From: Corallococcus sp. AS-1-6
Lineage (GTDB): Bacteria > Myxococcota > Myxococcia > Myxococcales > Myxococcaceae
Direction: 5' to 3'
Length of the DNA stretch: 64,000 nt
Assembly (NCBI RefSeq): GCF_020037015.1
Contig: NZ_JAIQDE010000041.1
Location: 1-64,000 of the forward strand
Under the pieces are notes generated by a model. The model was not told the DNA's origin. It saw nothing but the letters and a program-made list of their open reading frames with translations, and made no database searches. Positions within the stretch are counted from its first letter, which is position 1. Each line of letters begins with the position of its first letter. Shown piece after piece: positions 1 to 8,846 of this stretch. The position numbers were made by a program, and so were the translations under genes.

Positions 1-20
1 GAGAGTAGGTCGCTGCCGGA
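1..20 (+). rRNA. rrf: 5S rRNA, 3' end only (partial)
   Basis: The first bases, GAGAGTAGGTCGCTGCCGG, match the strongly conserved 3' part of bacterial 5S rRNA, just before the closing helix. The gene begins outside the window. A strong intrinsic terminator follows ten bases later, as expected at the end of an rRNA operon. The exact 3' end is estimated to within a few bases. Confidence 0.8.
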
Positions 21-29
21 TTCTTTTTG

Positions 30-70
30 AAAGCCCCTGGTGCCGCAAGGCGCCGGGGGCTTTGTCTTTG
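30..70 (+). terminator. Intrinsic terminator of the rRNA operon
   Basis: A 15-bp stem (left arm 30-44, right arm 49-63, with two G-T pairs) closes on a GCAA tetraloop at 45-48 and runs into the T-rich tract TTTGTCTTTG at 61-70. It follows the 5S rRNA end directly and points rightward. Confidence 0.85.
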
Positions 71-130
71 CGGGCTTTGCCTCCGCTGGCTTGCGCGGGA
101 TTCGCGCTCGCGGATGGCTGTCTTCGTGGA

Positions 131-988
131 TCAGCCCAGCAGGCGCACCGCGAGAAAGACTGGCAGGGCCACGTAATAGAGCGCCCGGCAGGTCCACTCC
201 GCGCCGATGCGTACGTTGCGTGTCCACCGTGGGCCCAGCCACGCGGCGCCGAAGCAGAACGCTTCCGCGAAGGCTCTCCAGAAACAGCCAAACAACAGCA
301 GGGCCAGGAACACCGGCAGCCAGGTGCGCGCGAAGGACGTGAGGTACGCCGTCCAGCCGTACATCTGGAGCTCTCCGAACGGACCTCCGAAGGAGATGTA
401 CTGGTGCGCCCGGAAGAAGATGCCAGCGAGCACTCCCGGCACCAGGCCGTACTTCAGGGCCTGGTCGTACCAGCGCCTGCGCCACTTCTCGCTCCGCGCC
501 TGTGCGTATCTCACTCGCGGGTCGTTTCGTGCGTCTCCCCGTGTCCCCATTGCCTCGAGGAGGGGCATGGGGGCCTGGACCTCCAGCCCGTAGTCGAAGG
601 CTCGCCCCGTGCGCAGCCGCAGGGTCAGGCCCGGGCCTGGGGTGGGCAGCCGCCACGGGCGGAGGGCTTCCAGGGCTTCGAAGGGGAGCTCGAAGTGCGC
701 TCCCCCTTGCTGGGTGAGCACCAGTCCTTCCGGCCGAACCGTGACGGTGGCCCTCGTTCCCATCCGCAACAGGCGCAGCGCGATGTGCGGCAGGACTCCT
801 CCCACGACGAGCCCCGCCGCGAGCGGCACGGGTTGCAGCGTCTGGGTGCCCGCGAGCACGTCCTTGAACAGCAGCGTGGTGCCGGCGCACAGCGTGCCCA
901 GCACCGTGGTGTGCAGGAACGCCCCCAGGGCGCGCAGACGGGGTGTGAAGGCGTGGACGGGGAAGGGGCCGGACGCGTCGACGGTCAT
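131..988 (-). CDS. Multi-pass membrane protein of unknown function
   Basis: A 285-aa protein I do not recognise. Two hydrophobic segments lie near the N-terminus (around residues 20-65), then a soluble stretch of about 100 residues with a PH-like beta pattern (TVRPEGLVLTQQGG), then two or three hydrophobic segments in the C-terminal third (around LVPGVLAGIFF, WLPVFLALLLFGCFW and ALYYVALPVFLAVRLL). The start is uncertain: an in-frame ATG also exists at 1048, but neither has a good ribosome binding site. The 988 start leaves an 80-bp divergent promoter region with the next gene. Confidence 0.6.
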   Translation of the reverse strand: MTVDASGPFPVHAFTPRLRALGAFLHTTVLGTLCAGTTLLFKDVLAGTQTLQPVPLAAGLVVGGVLPHIALRLLRMGTRATVTVRPEGLVLTQQGGAHFELPFEALEALRPWRLPTPGPGLTLRLRTGRAFDYGLEVQAPMPLLEAMGTRGDARNDPRVRYAQARSEKWRRRWYDQALKYGLVPGVLAGIFFRAHQYISFGGPFGELQMYGWTAYLTSFARTWLPVFLALLLFGCFWRAFAEAFCFGAAWLGPRWTRNVRIGAEWTCRALYYVALPVFLAVRLLG

Positions 989-1067
989 GGGAGGGGCCTG
1001 GCCGCGCGCGCATTGCCTCGATACGAGCGGCTTCCGTAGCATACGCACCCTGGAGGCCCCTCAAAAC

Positions 1068-1697
1068 ATGCGTTCCCCGCAGCCTGGCCCTGAGCGTCGC
1101 ACGGATTCCGATGGCGTGACGCGGGTGACGCCCTCGCGCGATTCCCCAGGAGGTGTGGGCTCCTGGCTTATCGGGAGTGCCGTCGCCATCACGGGCCTGT
1201 GCGTGGGGCTCTGCCTCTGGTGGCTCTCCCGCCCCGTGCCTGTCGAGGACCTGCCTCCCATCGTGGTGGCGGAGCGCCCTGCTCCGGTGGCTCCCCCCCT
1301 GGAACCTTCGCGCCCTTCCGTGCGCCCCGCTGTCGCGCATGTCGCCGCGCCCGTGCCCGTGGAGGAGCCTGCTCCCATGCCCGTCGATGACCCGCCGCCG
1401 CCCGAGGGCAAGAGCGGGACGGCCCTGTACCAGCGCGGCACCAAGCCGTTGAAGCGGGGGCTTGTGGTGCCCGACGACTTCGAGCTGCCTCCCGGCTACA
1501 TGCGGCACTACCAGACGACGGACCAGGGGCAGCCGCTCGCGGCCATCCTGATGTTCCATCCGGACTTCACGCCCAAGGACGCCAACGGGCAGCCCATCCC
1601 CATCCCCGAGAACCGCGTGGTGCCCGAGGAGCTGGCTCCCCCGGGCATGCCCCACAAGCTGCTGGACATCCCTGTCGAGGACGAGGACTCGCGGTGA
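1068..1697 (+). CDS. Small membrane-anchored Pro-rich protein, coupled to lnt
   Basis: A 209-aa protein with a cytoplasmic head of about 30 residues, one membrane helix (roughly residues 31-53), then a Pro/Val/Ala-rich linker of about 70 residues (PVPVEEPAPMPVDDPPPPEG) and a short folded C-terminal domain with several PxxFxLPPGY-like turns. This topology resembles TonB-like periplasmic linkers, but no TonB C-terminal signature is visible. GGAGG at 1052-1056 supports the ATG at 1068. Its stop codon overlaps the lnt start (GTGA), so the two are translationally coupled. It may be an envelope protein related to lipoprotein maturation; that is inference from position only. Confidence 0.65.
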   Translation: MRSPQPGPERRTDSDGVTRVTPSRDSPGGVGSWLIGSAVAITGLCVGLCLWWLSRPVPVEDLPPIVVAERPAPVAPPLEPSRPSVRPAVAHVAAPVPVEEPAPMPVDDPPPPEGKSGTALYQRGTKPLKRGLVVPDDFELPPGYMRHYQTTDQGQPLAAILMFHPDFTPKDANGQPIPIPENRVVPEELAPPGMPHKLLDIPVEDEDSR

Positions 1698-3286
1698 CGT
1701 CCGTGAAGAGGTGGGCCGGGGCGCTCCTGGGCGTCGCGGCGACCACCGTGCTGTTCGCGGCGCTCGGAGCGCTGCGACCGGGTTGGGTGTGGCTGGCCAT
1801 GGTGGCCATGGCGCCCTGGCTCGCGGCCCTGGACGGGGCTCGCTCCGCTCGGGGGGCCTTGGGGCTGGGCGTGTTGCTGTCGGTGACGTTCACCGCAGCG
1901 GTGTTCGGCTGGTTCCCGGGCGCTGTCGCGGCGTACTCGCGCGCGCCCGTGTGGCTGTGCTGGGGCGTGTTCCTGCTCATCGCGCCTGTGTTGGAGCTCC
2001 AGTTCATCACCGCCGCCTGCGTGCGGTGGTACGCGCGCCGGCGGGTGGCGGAGGTGCCGCGCCTGGCGTGGGTGCCTCCCGTGCTCACCTCGCTCGTGTA
2101 TGTGGGCACCGAGTGGTTCACGCCCAAGCTGTTCGCGGAGACGCTGGGCCACTCGATGTATGCCTCGGAGACGCTGCGTCAGGGCGCGGACCTGGCTGGC
2201 GCTCCGGGGCTCACGTTGGGCCTGCTGCTCATCAACGAGTGCGTCGTCCGGGTCGCGCGGGGGCTCGCAGCCCGGCAGGGCTTGCGGCCCAGGCCGGTGG
2301 TCGTGGCGGTGGTGCTGGCGGTCGTGGGCTGGGGCTATGGATGGGTGCGGCTGGGGCAGGTGCGCTCGGCGGTGCACTCGGCTCCTTCGCTGGTGGTGGG
2401 CGCGGTGCAGGCGAACATCACCAACATCGAGAAGCTGGCCGCGGAACAGGGGACCTACGAGGTCGTTCGCAACATCCTCGATACGCATTACGCGATGTCG
2501 GATGCGCTGTTGGGCTCGGCTCCGCTGGACCTGCTGGTGTGGCCGGAGACGGTGTATCCGACGACGTTCGGCACCCCGAAGAGCGAGGACGGCGGCGCGC
2601 TGGATGAGGAGATCCGCTCCTGGGTGTCGGAGCGCGGGGTCCCGCTGGTGTTCGGCACGTACGACCTGGAGGGCGAGCGCGAGTTCAACGCCGCCATGTT
2701 CCTGGGGCCCTCCGCGACGGGCGAGCTGGCTCAGTCCTCGTACCGGAAGACGATGCTGTTCCCGCTCACCGAGTGGGTTCCGGATGCGGTGGACACTCCT
2801 GCCCTGCGCGCGATGCTTCCGTGGACCGGTCGATGGAAGCGTGGCCCGGGGCCCCGGTTGGTGGACTTCCGCATCAACGGCGGCCGCGTGCTCAAGGTCG
2901 CTCCGCTCATCTGCTACGAGGCCATCTTCCCCAATTACGTCGCGGCCGAGGTCCGACAGGGCGCGGACCTGATTCTCACGCTGTCGAATGACTCGTGGTT
3001 CTCAGGGACTCCCGCGCCCCGGCTGCACCTGATGCATGCGGCGTTTCGGAGCATCGAGACGCGTACGGCCCAGGTGCGGGTGACCAACTCAGGCATCTCC
3101 GCGTTCATCGACCCCGCGGGGACGTGGACCTCCGAGCTGGAGGACAACCAGCGTGCCGGCACCGTGATGCGTGTGCCTTCGGCGGACCGGCTGAGCTCGC
3201 TCGCGGGGGCCTGGGGGGACTGGCTGGGGCCCGTGGCGCTCGTGCTGGCCGTGGTGCTGGGGGTGTGGATTCGCCGTCCTGTGTGA
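1694..3286 (+). CDS. lnt: Apolipoprotein N-acyltransferase
   Basis: A 530-aa inner-membrane enzyme that adds the third acyl chain to the N-terminal cysteine of lipoproteins. The N-terminal ~220 residues form several membrane helices, then a nitrilase-type periplasmic domain, then a final helix (residues ~505-525). The nitrilase triad is visible: E285 in VWPETVYP, K352 in SYRKTMLFP, and C407 in APLICYEAIFP. Length is normal for the family. It starts at a GTG overlapping the previous stop. The window codes for many lipoproteins, which is consistent with heavy use of this enzyme. Confidence 0.93.
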   Translation: MTSVKRWAGALLGVAATTVLFAALGALRPGWVWLAMVAMAPWLAALDGARSARGALGLGVLLSVTFTAAVFGWFPGAVAAYSRAPVWLCWGVFLLIAPVLELQFITAACVRWYARRRVAEVPRLAWVPPVLTSLVYVGTEWFTPKLFAETLGHSMYASETLRQGADLAGAPGLTLGLLLINECVVRVARGLAARQGLRPRPVVVAVVLAVVGWGYGWVRLGQVRSAVHSAPSLVVGAVQANITNIEKLAAEQGTYEVVRNILDTHYAMSDALLGSAPLDLLVWPETVYPTTFGTPKSEDGGALDEEIRSWVSERGVPLVFGTYDLEGEREFNAAMFLGPSATGELAQSSYRKTMLFPLTEWVPDAVDTPALRAMLPWTGRWKRGPGPRLVDFRINGGRVLKVAPLICYEAIFPNYVAAEVRQGADLILTLSNDSWFSGTPAPRLHLMHAAFRSIETRTAQVRVTNSGISAFIDPAGTWTSELEDNQRAGTVMRVPSADRLSSLAGAWGDWLGPVALVLAVVLGVWIRRPV

Positions 3287-3294
3287 CGCCGTGC

Positions 3295-4194
3295 TCAGGC
3301 GGCTTCGGCGTGCGGGGCGGGGAGCTGTGCGTCCGCGCCGGGCTTCCGGGCGATGACCTGGATCTCCCTGCGCAGGTGCGTCAGGCGGCAGACCTGGACC
3401 CAGGCCCAGAGGAAGGCGAAGCGGGTGTACTCGTAGGGGGCTCGCAGGCCCTTGGCCAGTCTCCGCCGCAGGATGTCCTTGCCTGCCTTCACCGGCTGCA
3501 TCCCGGCCCTGGCGCAGGCGTCCGCGAGGTTGTGCTCGTAGAAGTAGACGTGGTGCTGCCAGCCTCGCCGGTCCGGGCGGAACGAGCGGCCCTTCCGGGG
3601 CATCACGATGATCTTGTAGTAGGCCGCGTCCGGCACGATGACGAAGGCCACGCCTCCGGGCCTCAGCACGCGCTGGATTTCCCGCAGCCCGTCCATGGGC
3701 TGATCCACGTGCTCCAGCGTGTGCTTCAACGTGATGATGTCGAAGGACGCGTCCGGGAACGGCATCTGTGTCAGCGAGCCGTATTCGGCCGTGTAGCCCC
3801 GCTCGCGGCAGAGGTTCACCGAGAACTGGGAGTAGTCCAGCCCCGTGGCCTTCAGGCCCGCTCGCTGCGCGGCCTCCAGCACGTAGCCCGCGGAGCACCC
3901 CACATCCAACAGGTCCTTCGCGTGCGGCGCGTACTCCAGGCACACGAGCACCTGGCGCAGGCACTTTCGCACCCGGTGGTCCCAGCGGCTCAGGTACTTC
4001 GCCCGGTTGTGCTTGAAGTACTTCTCCTCGTAGCCCTCGCCCAGGCCTGGCTTCTGCTCGCGCTTGTAGATGAGCCCACAGCCCGTGCAGCGGCCGTAGC
4101 TCAGCTCTTGGAACGCAACGACCGGTCGGGACCCGGTCTCATTGCAGACAGGACACGCGGAATAGAAGGGTGCGAGCATTTCGCGCCGCACCAT
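3295..4194 (-). CDS. Class I SAM-dependent methyltransferase with N-terminal zinc ribbon
   Basis: A 299-aa protein. Two CxxC pairs (C14/C17 and C36/C39) form a likely zinc ribbon, followed by a Methyltransf_23-type Rossmann domain with the SAM-binding motif LLDVGCSAGY (about residues 95-104) and a later LRPGGVAFVIVPD strand. Such ribbon-plus-methyltransferase proteins often modify sugars or small metabolites, but the substrate cannot be read here. It is last in a TetR-MFS-methyltransferase unit: its ATG overlaps the MFS stop by one base (TGATG). It ends 8 bp from the convergent lnt gene. Confidence 0.8.
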   Translation of the reverse strand: MVRREMLAPFYSACPVCNETGSRPVVAFQELSYGRCTGCGLIYKREQKPGLGEGYEEKYFKHNRAKYLSRWDHRVRKCLRQVLVCLEYAPHAKDLLDVGCSAGYVLEAAQRAGLKATGLDYSQFSVNLCRERGYTAEYGSLTQMPFPDASFDIITLKHTLEHVDQPMDGLREIQRVLRPGGVAFVIVPDAAYYKIIVMPRKGRSFRPDRRGWQHHVYFYEHNLADACARAGMQPVKAGKDILRRRLAKGLRAPYEYTRFAFLWAWVQVCRLTHLRREIQVIARKPGADAQLPAPHAEAA

Positions 4195-5447
4195 CAGGCT
4201 TCACGTTCTGGAGTGTCAATCCCACCCTCGGCGCCCGTGGTTCCGTGCGCGGGGGCTCGCTTCGCCAGGCCCAGTGCTCCCAGGGCGAGCAGGGCGGCGA
4301 TGGCGACTCCCAGGGCCATGGGCCTCGCGGTGCCGTCGTGGGTCGCGCTCACCGTCGCGGAGGCTCCAGCGGCCAGCATGAACTGCAGCGCTCCCAGCAC
4401 CGCCGACGCGATGCCTGCCTGCTTCGCGTGCTGCTCCATCGCCAGGGCCGTGGCGTTCGGGGTGATGGCTCCCAGGGTGGAGACGAACACGAACAGCGAC
4501 AGCGCGATGCCCCACAGCCCGCCAAGGCCCGTCGAGGCCACCGTCACGAGCGCCAGTCCCGCCAGCGCGGCGATGCGCACCGCCTGCTTCAACACCCGCT
4601 CCGGAGAGGAGCGCGCCATCAGCCAGTGATTGAGCTGCGACACCGCCACCAGCCCCGCCGCGTTCGCTCCGAAGAACCAGCCGAAGTGCTCCGGCTTCAC
4701 GCCGTGCAGCGTGATGAACACGAAGGGCGACCCGCCGATGTACGCGAACATCCCAGCCTGCGCGAGCGCCGCCGCCAGCGCATGGCCCAGGAAGTCCGGC
4801 GCCTTCGCGAGGCCCCATATGGCCTGGAAGGGTCTGGCGGGTGCGGCGCCGCTCCTCGGAGGGGCTGTCTCCGGGAGGATGACGAACACCGCTCCCAGCG
4901 CGATGAGCCCGAGGACCGCGTGGCTTCCGAAGATGGCTCGCCAGCCCGCGGCTCGCAGCACCCAGCCGCCCAGCAGCGGGGCCAGGATGGGCGCCAGGCC
5001 CATCACCAACACCAGGCGAGACATCATCCTCGCCGCCGCGGCTCCCGAGTGAAGGTCCCTCACGACGGCCCTCGTGGTCACCATGCCCACCGAGCCTCCC
5101 AGCGCCTGCACGAACCGGCAGGCCGCCAACACGTCCGCCGATGGCGCGGTCGCGCAGCCAAGGCTGCCCAGCACGTAGAGCAGAAGACCCGCGTAGAGCG
5201 GCTTCGTGCGGCCGAAGCGGTCGCTCACCGGGCCCGCGAAGAGCTGCCCCACCGCGAGCCCCGCGAAGAACGCCGCCAGCGTGCGCTCCACCTCTCCCGC
5301 GCTCGCGTGCAGCGACTCGCCGATGGCGGGGAACGCCGGCAGGTACATGTCGATGGACAGCGGCCCGAAGCCGATGAGCACCCCCAGGATGAGGATCAGC
5401 CAGGGCCCCTCCGTGGAGCGGAAGCGCTTGGGCGTGGCGGTCGTCAT
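4194..5447 (-). CDS. Bcr/CflA-type multidrug MFS exporter
   Basis: A 417-aa, 12-helix major facilitator. The N-terminal segment GPLSIDMYLPAFP is typical of the Bcr/CflA subfamily, and the loop 2-3 motif (GPVSDRFGRTKPLYAG) is intact. It probably exports drugs or toxic compounds by proton antiport. Translation is coupled to the upstream TetR regulator by an ATGA overlap, and to the downstream methyltransferase by a TGATG overlap. Its control is therefore probably by that regulator. Confidence 0.88.
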   Translation of the reverse strand: MTTATPKRFRSTEGPWLILILGVLIGFGPLSIDMYLPAFPAIGESLHASAGEVERTLAAFFAGLAVGQLFAGPVSDRFGRTKPLYAGLLLYVLGSLGCATAPSADVLAACRFVQALGGSVGMVTTRAVVRDLHSGAAAARMMSRLVLVMGLAPILAPLLGGWVLRAAGWRAIFGSHAVLGLIALGAVFVILPETAPPRSGAAPARPFQAIWGLAKAPDFLGHALAAALAQAGMFAYIGGSPFVFITLHGVKPEHFGWFFGANAAGLVAVSQLNHWLMARSSPERVLKQAVRIAALAGLALVTVASTGLGGLWGIALSLFVFVSTLGAITPNATALAMEQHAKQAGIASAVLGALQFMLAAGASATVSATHDGTARPMALGVAIAALLALGALGLAKRAPAHGTTGAEGGIDTPEREA

Positions 5448-6070
5448 CTGGCGGTCCTCTTCGACGGCTTCTTGCGGGCGCGTGCCGGCGCTGTCTTGGG
5501 TGTCATCAGCACGCGGATGAGCTGGCGCAGGACGGCTTCATCCTGGCCCGGGGCGTAGGTGGCGCCGCCCACGTGGGCGTTGAAGCAGCGGGCCTCCAGC
5601 GCGCCACAGAGGGCTTCCGCCGCGGCCCTCGGCTCGGCCAGGTCCACCCTTCCGGCCCGCTTCGCCCGGGCGAGCCACTTCGTCAGTCCCTCTCGCAGCG
5701 CGACAGGGGGCGGCGTGTCCAGGTGCATGGCCCTCGCGCCGCCCAGCGCCGAGTAGTGCAGCACGAACAACCAGGGCACCAACTGGCGCAGGAAGTCCCG
5801 GTGATGCAGGAGCGCTTCCAGGAGCTGGTCCTCGATGGGCGCGGTGTCTTTCGGTCCTGGGGCCAGCAGCGCCAGCGCGGTGGGCGGCACGGGGCGGAGG
5901 GCTCGTGACATCAGCGCCTCCTTGGTGCCCACCCGGTGCAGCAGCGCTGGCTGCGAGATGCCCAGCCGCTTCGCGATGTCCTGCAGCGGCGCGGAGGGGC
6001 CCTGCGCCAGGAACACGGAGCGGGCCGCTTCGTCGATCTGCAGGTCGGTGACGCGGGGGGGACGGGACAT
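5444..6070 (-). CDS. TetR-family transcriptional regulator
   Basis: A 208-aa repressor-type protein with the TetR N-terminal helix-turn-helix (roughly residues 10-55, LQDIAKRLGISQPALLHRVG) and an all-helical ligand/dimer domain. The C-terminal tail is rich in Lys and Arg. It is first in the operon with the MFS exporter (4-bp ATGA overlap). A symmetric AC-N2-AC-N2-GT-N2-GT site lies 16 bp upstream of its start, so autoregulation with release by an exported compound is the simplest reading. Confidence 0.88.
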   Translation of the reverse strand: MSRPPRVTDLQIDEAARSVFLAQGPSAPLQDIAKRLGISQPALLHRVGTKEALMSRALRPVPPTALALLAPGPKDTAPIEDQLLEALLHHRDFLRQLVPWLFVLHYSALGGARAMHLDTPPPVALREGLTKWLARAKRAGRVDLAEPRAAAEALCGALEARCFNAHVGGATYAPGQDEAVLRQLIRVLMTPKTAPARARKKPSKRTAR

Positions 6071-6085
6071 GGCGCGAAGGGTTAG

Positions 6086-6103
6086 TTACTGACTGGTAGG
6101 TAA
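6086..6103. promoter_or_regulatory. Probable TetR-family operator
   Basis: The 18-bp site TTACTGACTGGTAGGTAA has dyad symmetry in the spaced AC/GT pattern common to TetR-family operators. It sits just upstream of the TetR gene start at 6070, in an AT-richer patch than its surroundings. Confidence 0.6.
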
Positions 6104-6128
6104 TAAATCCGCGCCAGCCGTGCAAGGA

Positions 6129-6167
6129 GCCCGTTTTCACGGGCCCCCCGCGGTGTCTTCAGCGGGG
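6129..6167 (-). terminator. Paired hairpins after the GMC oxidoreductase gene
   Basis: Two short hairpins follow the stop codon at 6170 on the minus strand: CCCCGC/GCGGGG (6146-6151 and 6162-6167) and GCCCG/CGGGC around TTTTCA (6129-6144). Neither is followed by a T tract, so termination is plausible but not clear. Confidence 0.35.
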
Positions 6168-6169
6168 AA

Positions 6170-7693
6170 TCAGATGCGGCCGGCCTTGAGCTCGCCCACC
6201 AGGTGGGCGCAGGCGCGGACGGTGAGCGCCATCATCGTCAGGGTGGGGTTCTGCGGGCCCTGCGAGGGGAAGCAGGAGCCGTCCGTGACGTAGAGGTTGG
6301 GCACGTCCCAGCTCTGGTTGAACGGGTTGAGCACGGACGTCTTCGGGTCCTTGCCCATGCGCGCGGTGCCCACCTCGTGGATGGCCATGCCCGGCTCGGA
6401 GAGCTGCTTGTTGACCTTCTCCACCGTGCAGCCCGACTCCTCCAGCATCTCCAGGCAGGAGGTGACCGCGTCCTCCGTCATCTTCAGGTCGTTGTCCGAG
6501 TGCCGGCACTCGATGTGCGCCGCCGGAATGCCCCAGCGGTCCTTCACAGTGGTGCTCAACGTGACGCGGTTCTCCTCGCGCGGGACCATCTCCCCGAAGG
6601 GCACCATGTGCATCTGGTCATCGAAGGTGAAGACCTGCACGCCGTAGCCCCGGGCGAAGTCCGGGTGGCGCTCGGTGACGTTGCGGAACTGGGGGATGTA
6701 CGCCCAGCCGTGCTCCTTCTGCTGGAGGTGCGCGGGCAGGTTCATCCGCGCCTCGATGCCGCGCAGGTACATGTGGTCCATCAGGTGCTTGCCCACGAGC
6801 CCCGAGCTGTTCGCCAGACCGTCCGGGAACGCCCGGTTGCGCGAGTGCAACAGCAACCGCGTGGATTCAATGGTGCCCGCGGCCACCACCACCACCTTCG
6901 CGCGCACCTCCTCGGAGGTGCCGGAGTTGGCGTCGATGAAGGACACCCCCGTCACCCGGCCCGTGTTCGGGTCGTGCAGGATGTGGCTGGCGATGGCGTG
7001 CGAGCGCAGCGTCAGGCGCCCCGTCTTCAGCGCCGCCGGCAGCGTCACCGGCGCGTTCGCGGTCCGCCGGGCGACGACGTGACGGCCGGGCCAGCGGGCC
7101 TTCACCTTCTCGCGCAGGCGGACCTCGCCGGGGGACAGCGGCGCGGGGCCGGTGAAGACGGAGTCCGGCAGCGTGTCCACGCCGTCCGGGTTGCCTCGCA
7201 GGCCCATCCACCGCTCCACGATTTCGTAGGACGGCGCCAGGTCCGCGTGCGACAGCGGCCAGTCCGGGCTCAACCCATCCAGGCTGCCCGCGTGGAAGTT
7301 GAAGTCAGACAGCCGGTAGAACTGGCGGCCGTGAGCCTTCACGCTGGTCCGTCCGCCCACCTGCCTCGCGCGGATCCACGCGAACGGCGCGTCCGACGGC
7401 GTGGTGTAGGGATTGTCCACGTCATCCACGAAGGCGTGCGGATGGAACGGCCACGCGAAGCTCGTGGACTGGATGGACTGGCGCGACGTGCGGGCCTTGT
7501 CCGACTCGATGCGGTAGCCCAGCTTCTGCTTCACGCGGTGCATCAGGTGGAGCGCCCGGTCCGCGTTCGCGCCGCGCCCCGCCTCCAACACCAGCACCTG
7601 GAGCCCGGCCTCCGTCAGTTGCTTGGCCGCCCAGCCACCGCAGGCTCCTGAACCCACCACCACCGCGTCATAGACCGTCTTCGACGTCGTCAT
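6170..7693 (-). CDS. GMC-family FAD-dependent oxidoreductase
   Basis: A 507-aa flavoprotein of the glucose-methanol-choline family. The FAD-binding GxGxxG (VVVGSGACGG, residues 11-20) is followed by a second FAD segment (VVAAGTIESTRLLLHS). Near the C-terminus are H439 (HEVGTARMG) and N482 (QNPTLTMMAL), the positions expected for the catalytic His/Asn pair. It oxidises an alcohol, sugar or sterol; the substrate is not evident. No signal peptide and no cytochrome or small-subunit partner gene are nearby. It is transcribed divergently from the alpha/beta hydrolase across a 172-bp gap in which I see no convincing promoter. Confidence 0.88.
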   Translation of the reverse strand: MTTSKTVYDAVVVGSGACGGWAAKQLTEAGLQVLVLEAGRGANADRALHLMHRVKQKLGYRIESDKARTSRQSIQSTSFAWPFHPHAFVDDVDNPYTTPSDAPFAWIRARQVGGRTSVKAHGRQFYRLSDFNFHAGSLDGLSPDWPLSHADLAPSYEIVERWMGLRGNPDGVDTLPDSVFTGPAPLSPGEVRLREKVKARWPGRHVVARRTANAPVTLPAALKTGRLTLRSHAIASHILHDPNTGRVTGVSFIDANSGTSEEVRAKVVVVAAGTIESTRLLLHSRNRAFPDGLANSSGLVGKHLMDHMYLRGIEARMNLPAHLQQKEHGWAYIPQFRNVTERHPDFARGYGVQVFTFDDQMHMVPFGEMVPREENRVTLSTTVKDRWGIPAAHIECRHSDNDLKMTEDAVTSCLEMLEESGCTVEKVNKQLSEPGMAIHEVGTARMGKDPKTSVLNPFNQSWDVPNLYVTDGSCFPSQGPQNPTLTMMALTVRACAHLVGELKAGRI

Positions 7694-7865
7694 GCCTGCT
7701 CACCCGGACGGTCAGTCTGCCGCCGCTGCGAAAGTTCGCCTAAATTGTAAAACAGGACCCCATTGCTGCCTATAGGGTCTAGAGGTCTGGCAGGAGCCAA
7801 CACAAGCCCGGGACGGCGACTTCCGCCCTGGAGTGCGGGGCGCTTGCTGTCGGAGAGGTGCGGAC

Positions 7866-8846
7866 ATGGCTGGGTTGTTGAAACGGATTCGGTGGGGGCG
7901 GGTGCTGGCGGTGTTGGTGTTGCCCTGCCTGCTGGGCGCGCTGGCGTTGGCGGGCCGTGCGGCGTGGCGCTCCGAGCAGTACTTCCACTATCCGAAGCCG
8001 GCGGCGGTGCTGCCCGAGGACTTCGGCTCCGCGCGCGAGGTGACGCTGCGCACGGACGACGGGGTGGAGCTGCGCGGCTGGTACGTGCCTTCGCGGAACA
8101 AGGCGGCGTGGGTGCTGGCGCATGGCCTGTCGCAGACCCGGATGGATTCGCTGCCGGAGGCTCGCGTGCTGCGCGACGCGGGGTATGGCGTGCTGCTGTT
8201 CGACCTGCGCGCGCATGGGCAGAGCGGCGGCGAGACGTCCACCTGGGGCGACAAGGAGCGCCAGGATGTGCGCGCGGCGCTGGCGTACGTGCGGGCCCAG
8301 CCGGATGTGGACCCTGCTCGCGTGGGGGCGCTGGGGTTCTCCATTGGCTCCGCGGCGGTGGCGGAGGTGGCGGCGAAGGACCCGCAGGTCGCGGCGGTGG
8401 TGCTGCTGTCTCCGTTCAACACGCTGTGGCTGGCGGCGGCGTATGACTTCCGCCGCTTCGGCGTCGTCACCCAGACGGGGGCGCTGGTGCCGTTCTGGCG
8501 GCGGGGGATTGCCCTGGAGGAGGTGCGGACGATTGATGCCGTGGAGCGCATCAAGCCCCGGCCGCTGTTCATCGTCGCGGGGACGGAGGAGTCCGGGCAG
8601 CCGCTGCTGGATGAGCTGTTCGCGCACGTCGCGCCGTATGCCCAGACGTGGCGCATCGCTGGCGCTTCGCACGGCAACTTCGCCGCCGCCGCGCCCACGG
8701 AGTATCCGCGCCGGCTGCGGGAGTTCGCGGACTCGGCGCTGAAGCCGGTGGCGCCTTCGGTGGAGACGCCCGTGGCTCCGGCCGTGGAGGAGAAGGCTCC
8801 GGCGAAGAAGCCTTCCCGGCGGACGAAGAAGGCGGCGGCCCGCTAG
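7866..8846 (+). CDS. Membrane-anchored alpha/beta hydrolase with basic C-terminal tail
   Basis: A 326-aa protein with an N-terminal membrane helix (residues ~12-32), then an alpha/beta hydrolase fold. HG (residues 86-87) marks the oxyanion region, S159 lies in GFSIGS (nucleophile elbow), and a late His lies in ASHGNF. The last ~45 residues are a low-complexity Ala/Pro/Lys tail ending KKPSRRTKKAAAR, unusual for the family. GGAGAGG at 7852-7858 supports the ATG at 7866. It converges with the retron reverse transcriptase gene; the two stop codons overlap (8843-8846). Confidence 0.8.
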   Translation: MAGLLKRIRWGRVLAVLVLPCLLGALALAGRAAWRSEQYFHYPKPAAVLPEDFGSAREVTLRTDDGVELRGWYVPSRNKAAWVLAHGLSQTRMDSLPEARVLRDAGYGVLLFDLRAHGQSGGETSTWGDKERQDVRAALAYVRAQPDVDPARVGALGFSIGSAAVAEVAAKDPQVAAVVLLSPFNTLWLAAAYDFRRFGVVTQTGALVPFWRRGIALEEVRTIDAVERIKPRPLFIVAGTEESGQPLLDELFAHVAPYAQTWRIAGASHGNFAAAAPTEYPRRLREFADSALKPVAPSVETPVAPAVEEKAPAKKPSRRTKKAAAR

